From positions 1 to 64,000 of the forward strand of contig JABCZR010000013.1 in assembly GCA_013289585.1 (NCBI GenBank): 64,000 nt of DNA. The letters run 5' to 3'. This document shows positions 62,786 through 64,000 of this stretch, piece after piece. The DNA comes from Acidobacteriota bacterium. Lineage in GTDB: Bacteria; Acidobacteriota; Terriglobia; Acidiferrales; UBA7541. Below the pieces are notes generated by a model, which searched no databases, was not told the DNA's origin, and saw only the letters and a program-made list of their open reading frames with translations. The translations under genes and the position numbers were made by a program. Every line of letters begins with the position of its first letter. Position 1 is the first letter of the stretch.

Positions 62786-64000
62786 CTACGGTGCTGGAGC
62801 CGTCGGATATTTCGGCCGCGGAGGAAGTGGCTTGTAGTCCTTGAGCGCTTCTTTCGCCAGCGCGATGGCTTTTTCAAGTTGCGGGTCATGGCCCTGGACA
62901 ACGAGATCAGGGCGCTGGTGCACCACGTAGTCGGGATCGACGCCGTGCTGCTCGACGACCCACTCGCCGCCATTGTCCGTACTCCAGAAGCCGAAGCCCG
63001 GAGCTGTGACGAACCCGCCGTCACGCAACGGCTGCACATTTCCAATACCCACCAATCCACCCCAAGTGCGCGTGCCAACGATGGGCCCGATTTTTTCGCG
63101 GTGGAAGAACCACGGGAAAGCATCTCCCCCAGAGCCAGCGAGTTCGTTCACGATCATGACCTTGGGGCCGAAGATCCCGACGGGAGGCCAGGGAATGTCC
63201 TTGGTGTCTCGCGGCGCCACCAATGCCAGCAATTGGCGCTTGAGCTTTTCCGTGTAAAAATCTGGAATATTTCCACCCTGGTTATAACGCTCGTCGATGA
63301 TGATGCCATCTTTGTCGAGTTGCGCGTTGAACGCTTTATCAAACTGGATGATGCCGGGGATCGAAGTGTCTGGCACGTACATGTAGCCGATGCGTCCACC
63401 AGTGGCTGCGTCTACCTTCTTGCGATTGGTCTCAAACCAGTCGATATAGCGTGCACCCGACTCATTCGGCACGGGCTTGACCACGATTTCCCACGCACCG
63501 TCCGCCGAAGGCTTGCTGTTGATTTTCAGGCTCACCAGCTTGCCGGCGAGGTTCTGGAAGTACGAGTAAACGTCTTGCGAAGCCTTGGCGTCCTGGCCGT
63601 TGACGGCGATTAGATAGTCGCCGGCCTTTATTTTCAGGCCTGGCTCGGTGAGCGGTGAACGAGTGGCTTCGCTCCAGTTTTCACCGGGATAGATTTTCGC
63701 GATGCGATAGTAGCCGCCGTCGGCTTCGAAGTCAGCTCCCAGCAAGCCGACGCTTACTTGCGGTTTCTTCGGACGATCTCCGCCACCGACATACGTGTGC
63801 GAGGTGCTCAGCTCGGCGATCAACTCGCCGATGAGATAGTTCAAATCGCTGCGGTGAGCGACCCACGGAAGAAGCGTCGCGTAGCGATCGCCAATCAGTT
63901 TCCAATTGTGCCCGGTCATAGCCGGATCCCAATAGAAATCGCGCTCGATGCGCCAGGCCTCGTGGTAGGTCTGCTTCCATTCCTCGCGTGGATCGATTTT
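62786..64000 (-). CDS. S41/tricorn-like peptidase, C-terminal part (cut by window edge)
   Basis: At least 404 residues; the frame stays open to the right edge, so the start is outside the window. The visible order is a helical core segment (YHEAWRIERDFYWDPAMTGHNW), a PDZ domain (about VSVGLLGADFEADGGYYRI to AVNGQDAKA) and the S41 peptidase domain with GRIGYMYVPD, GIIIDERYNQGGN and the serine nucleophile motif NELAGSGGDAFPW, then GTRTWGGLVGIG. This is the C-terminal arrangement of tricorn protease homologues. It would degrade peptides; exported acidobacterial versions usually have an N-terminal propeller, which should lie to the right. A terminator-like hairpin follows the stop. Confidence 0.88.
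   Translation of the reverse strand, partial: KIDPREEWKQTYHEAWRIERDFYWDPAMTGHNWKLIGDRYATLLPWVAHRSDLNYLIGELIAELSTSHTYVGGGDRPKKPQVSVGLLGADFEADGGYYRIAKIYPGENWSEATRSPLTEPGLKIKAGDYLIAVNGQDAKASQDVYSYFQNLAGKLVSLKINSKPSADGAWEIVVKPVPNESGARYIDWFETNRKKVDAATGGRIGYMYVPDTSIPGIIQFDKAFNAQLDKDGIIIDERYNQGGNIPDFYTEKLKRQLLALVAPRDTKDIPWPPVGIFGPKVMIVNELAGSGGDAFPWFFHREKIGPIVGTRTWGGLVGIGNVQPLRDGGFVTAPGFGFWSTDNGGEWVVEQHGVDPDYVVHQRPDLVVQGHDPQLEKAIALAKEALKDYKPLPPRPKYPTAPAP

Overview
The window looks like chromosome of a soil-type Acidobacteriota (Terriglobia-like). This is inferred from gene content, not from a marker gene. The pointers are a very large carboxypeptidase-regulatory-domain/TonB-type receptor, sulfatase-like proteins fused to TPR repeats, two sortilin/BNR-propeller 'glycosyl hydrolase' proteins, a secreted M14 peptidase, a tricorn-like S41 peptidase and several multihaem cytochromes. 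There is no rRNA gene, no complete tRNA and no CRISPR array.

Left part (1-9.3 kb): an accessory, partly decayed region. It holds a secreted metallophosphoesterase, a small membrane-protein gene running into a truncated nucleotidyltransferase, a CxAxR-type sulfatase, a broken DUF72 gene interrupted by a group II intron whose reverse transcriptase is itself broken, a DUF6429 protein and a tyrosine recombinase. It ends at a lone tRNA 3' end (9306-9333) that looks like the distal attachment site of an integrated island.

Second part (9.4-32.9 kb): secreted and outer-membrane degradation and uptake functions. These are two long BNR-propeller proteins, an M14 carboxypeptidase, two sulfatase/phosphodiesterase-superfamily proteins with TPR tails, a type I phosphodiesterase-like protein, a 1191-residue TonB-dependent-receptor-like protein, an amidohydrolase of the D-aminoacylase family and an OmpA-like protein. 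Between the genes lie short dispersed repeats (GTAAGT...TCTAAAGGA type and a REP-like pair).

Third part (33.4-38.7 kb): soluble transhydrogenase, a DUF1906 lipoprotein, a divergent SDR/ArsR pair and a lipoprotein with tandem DUF336 (GlcG/HbpS) domains.

Fourth part (38.9-57.3 kb): the most interesting region, an apparent electron-export system. A regulatory-domain/beta-barrel outer-membrane protein is translationally coupled to a 1288-residue cytochrome with ten haem motifs and an LVIVD propeller. About 4 kb further on, a tight four-gene minus-strand operon encodes a NuoE-NuoF fusion, a NuoG-like/ferredoxin protein with two cyclic-nucleotide-binding domains in its middle, a cytochrome-b-like membrane protein and a membrane-anchored decahaem cytochrome. 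A pentahaem cytochrome is divergent from this operon. I infer a route NADH -> FMN/Fe-S -> nucleotide-gated Fe-S wire -> membrane haem -> periplasmic multihaem -> outer-membrane barrel/cytochrome. Metabolic genes (polysaccharide deacetylase, HAD phosphatase, PfpI protein, a PPi-type phosphofructokinase) lie between the two halves.

Right part (57.3-64 kb): a methyltransferase, a cytochrome P450, an M50 rhomboid-independent site-2-type protease with CBS domains, a small membrane protein with an SPFH protein, and the C-terminal part of an S41/tricorn-like peptidase that runs off the right edge.
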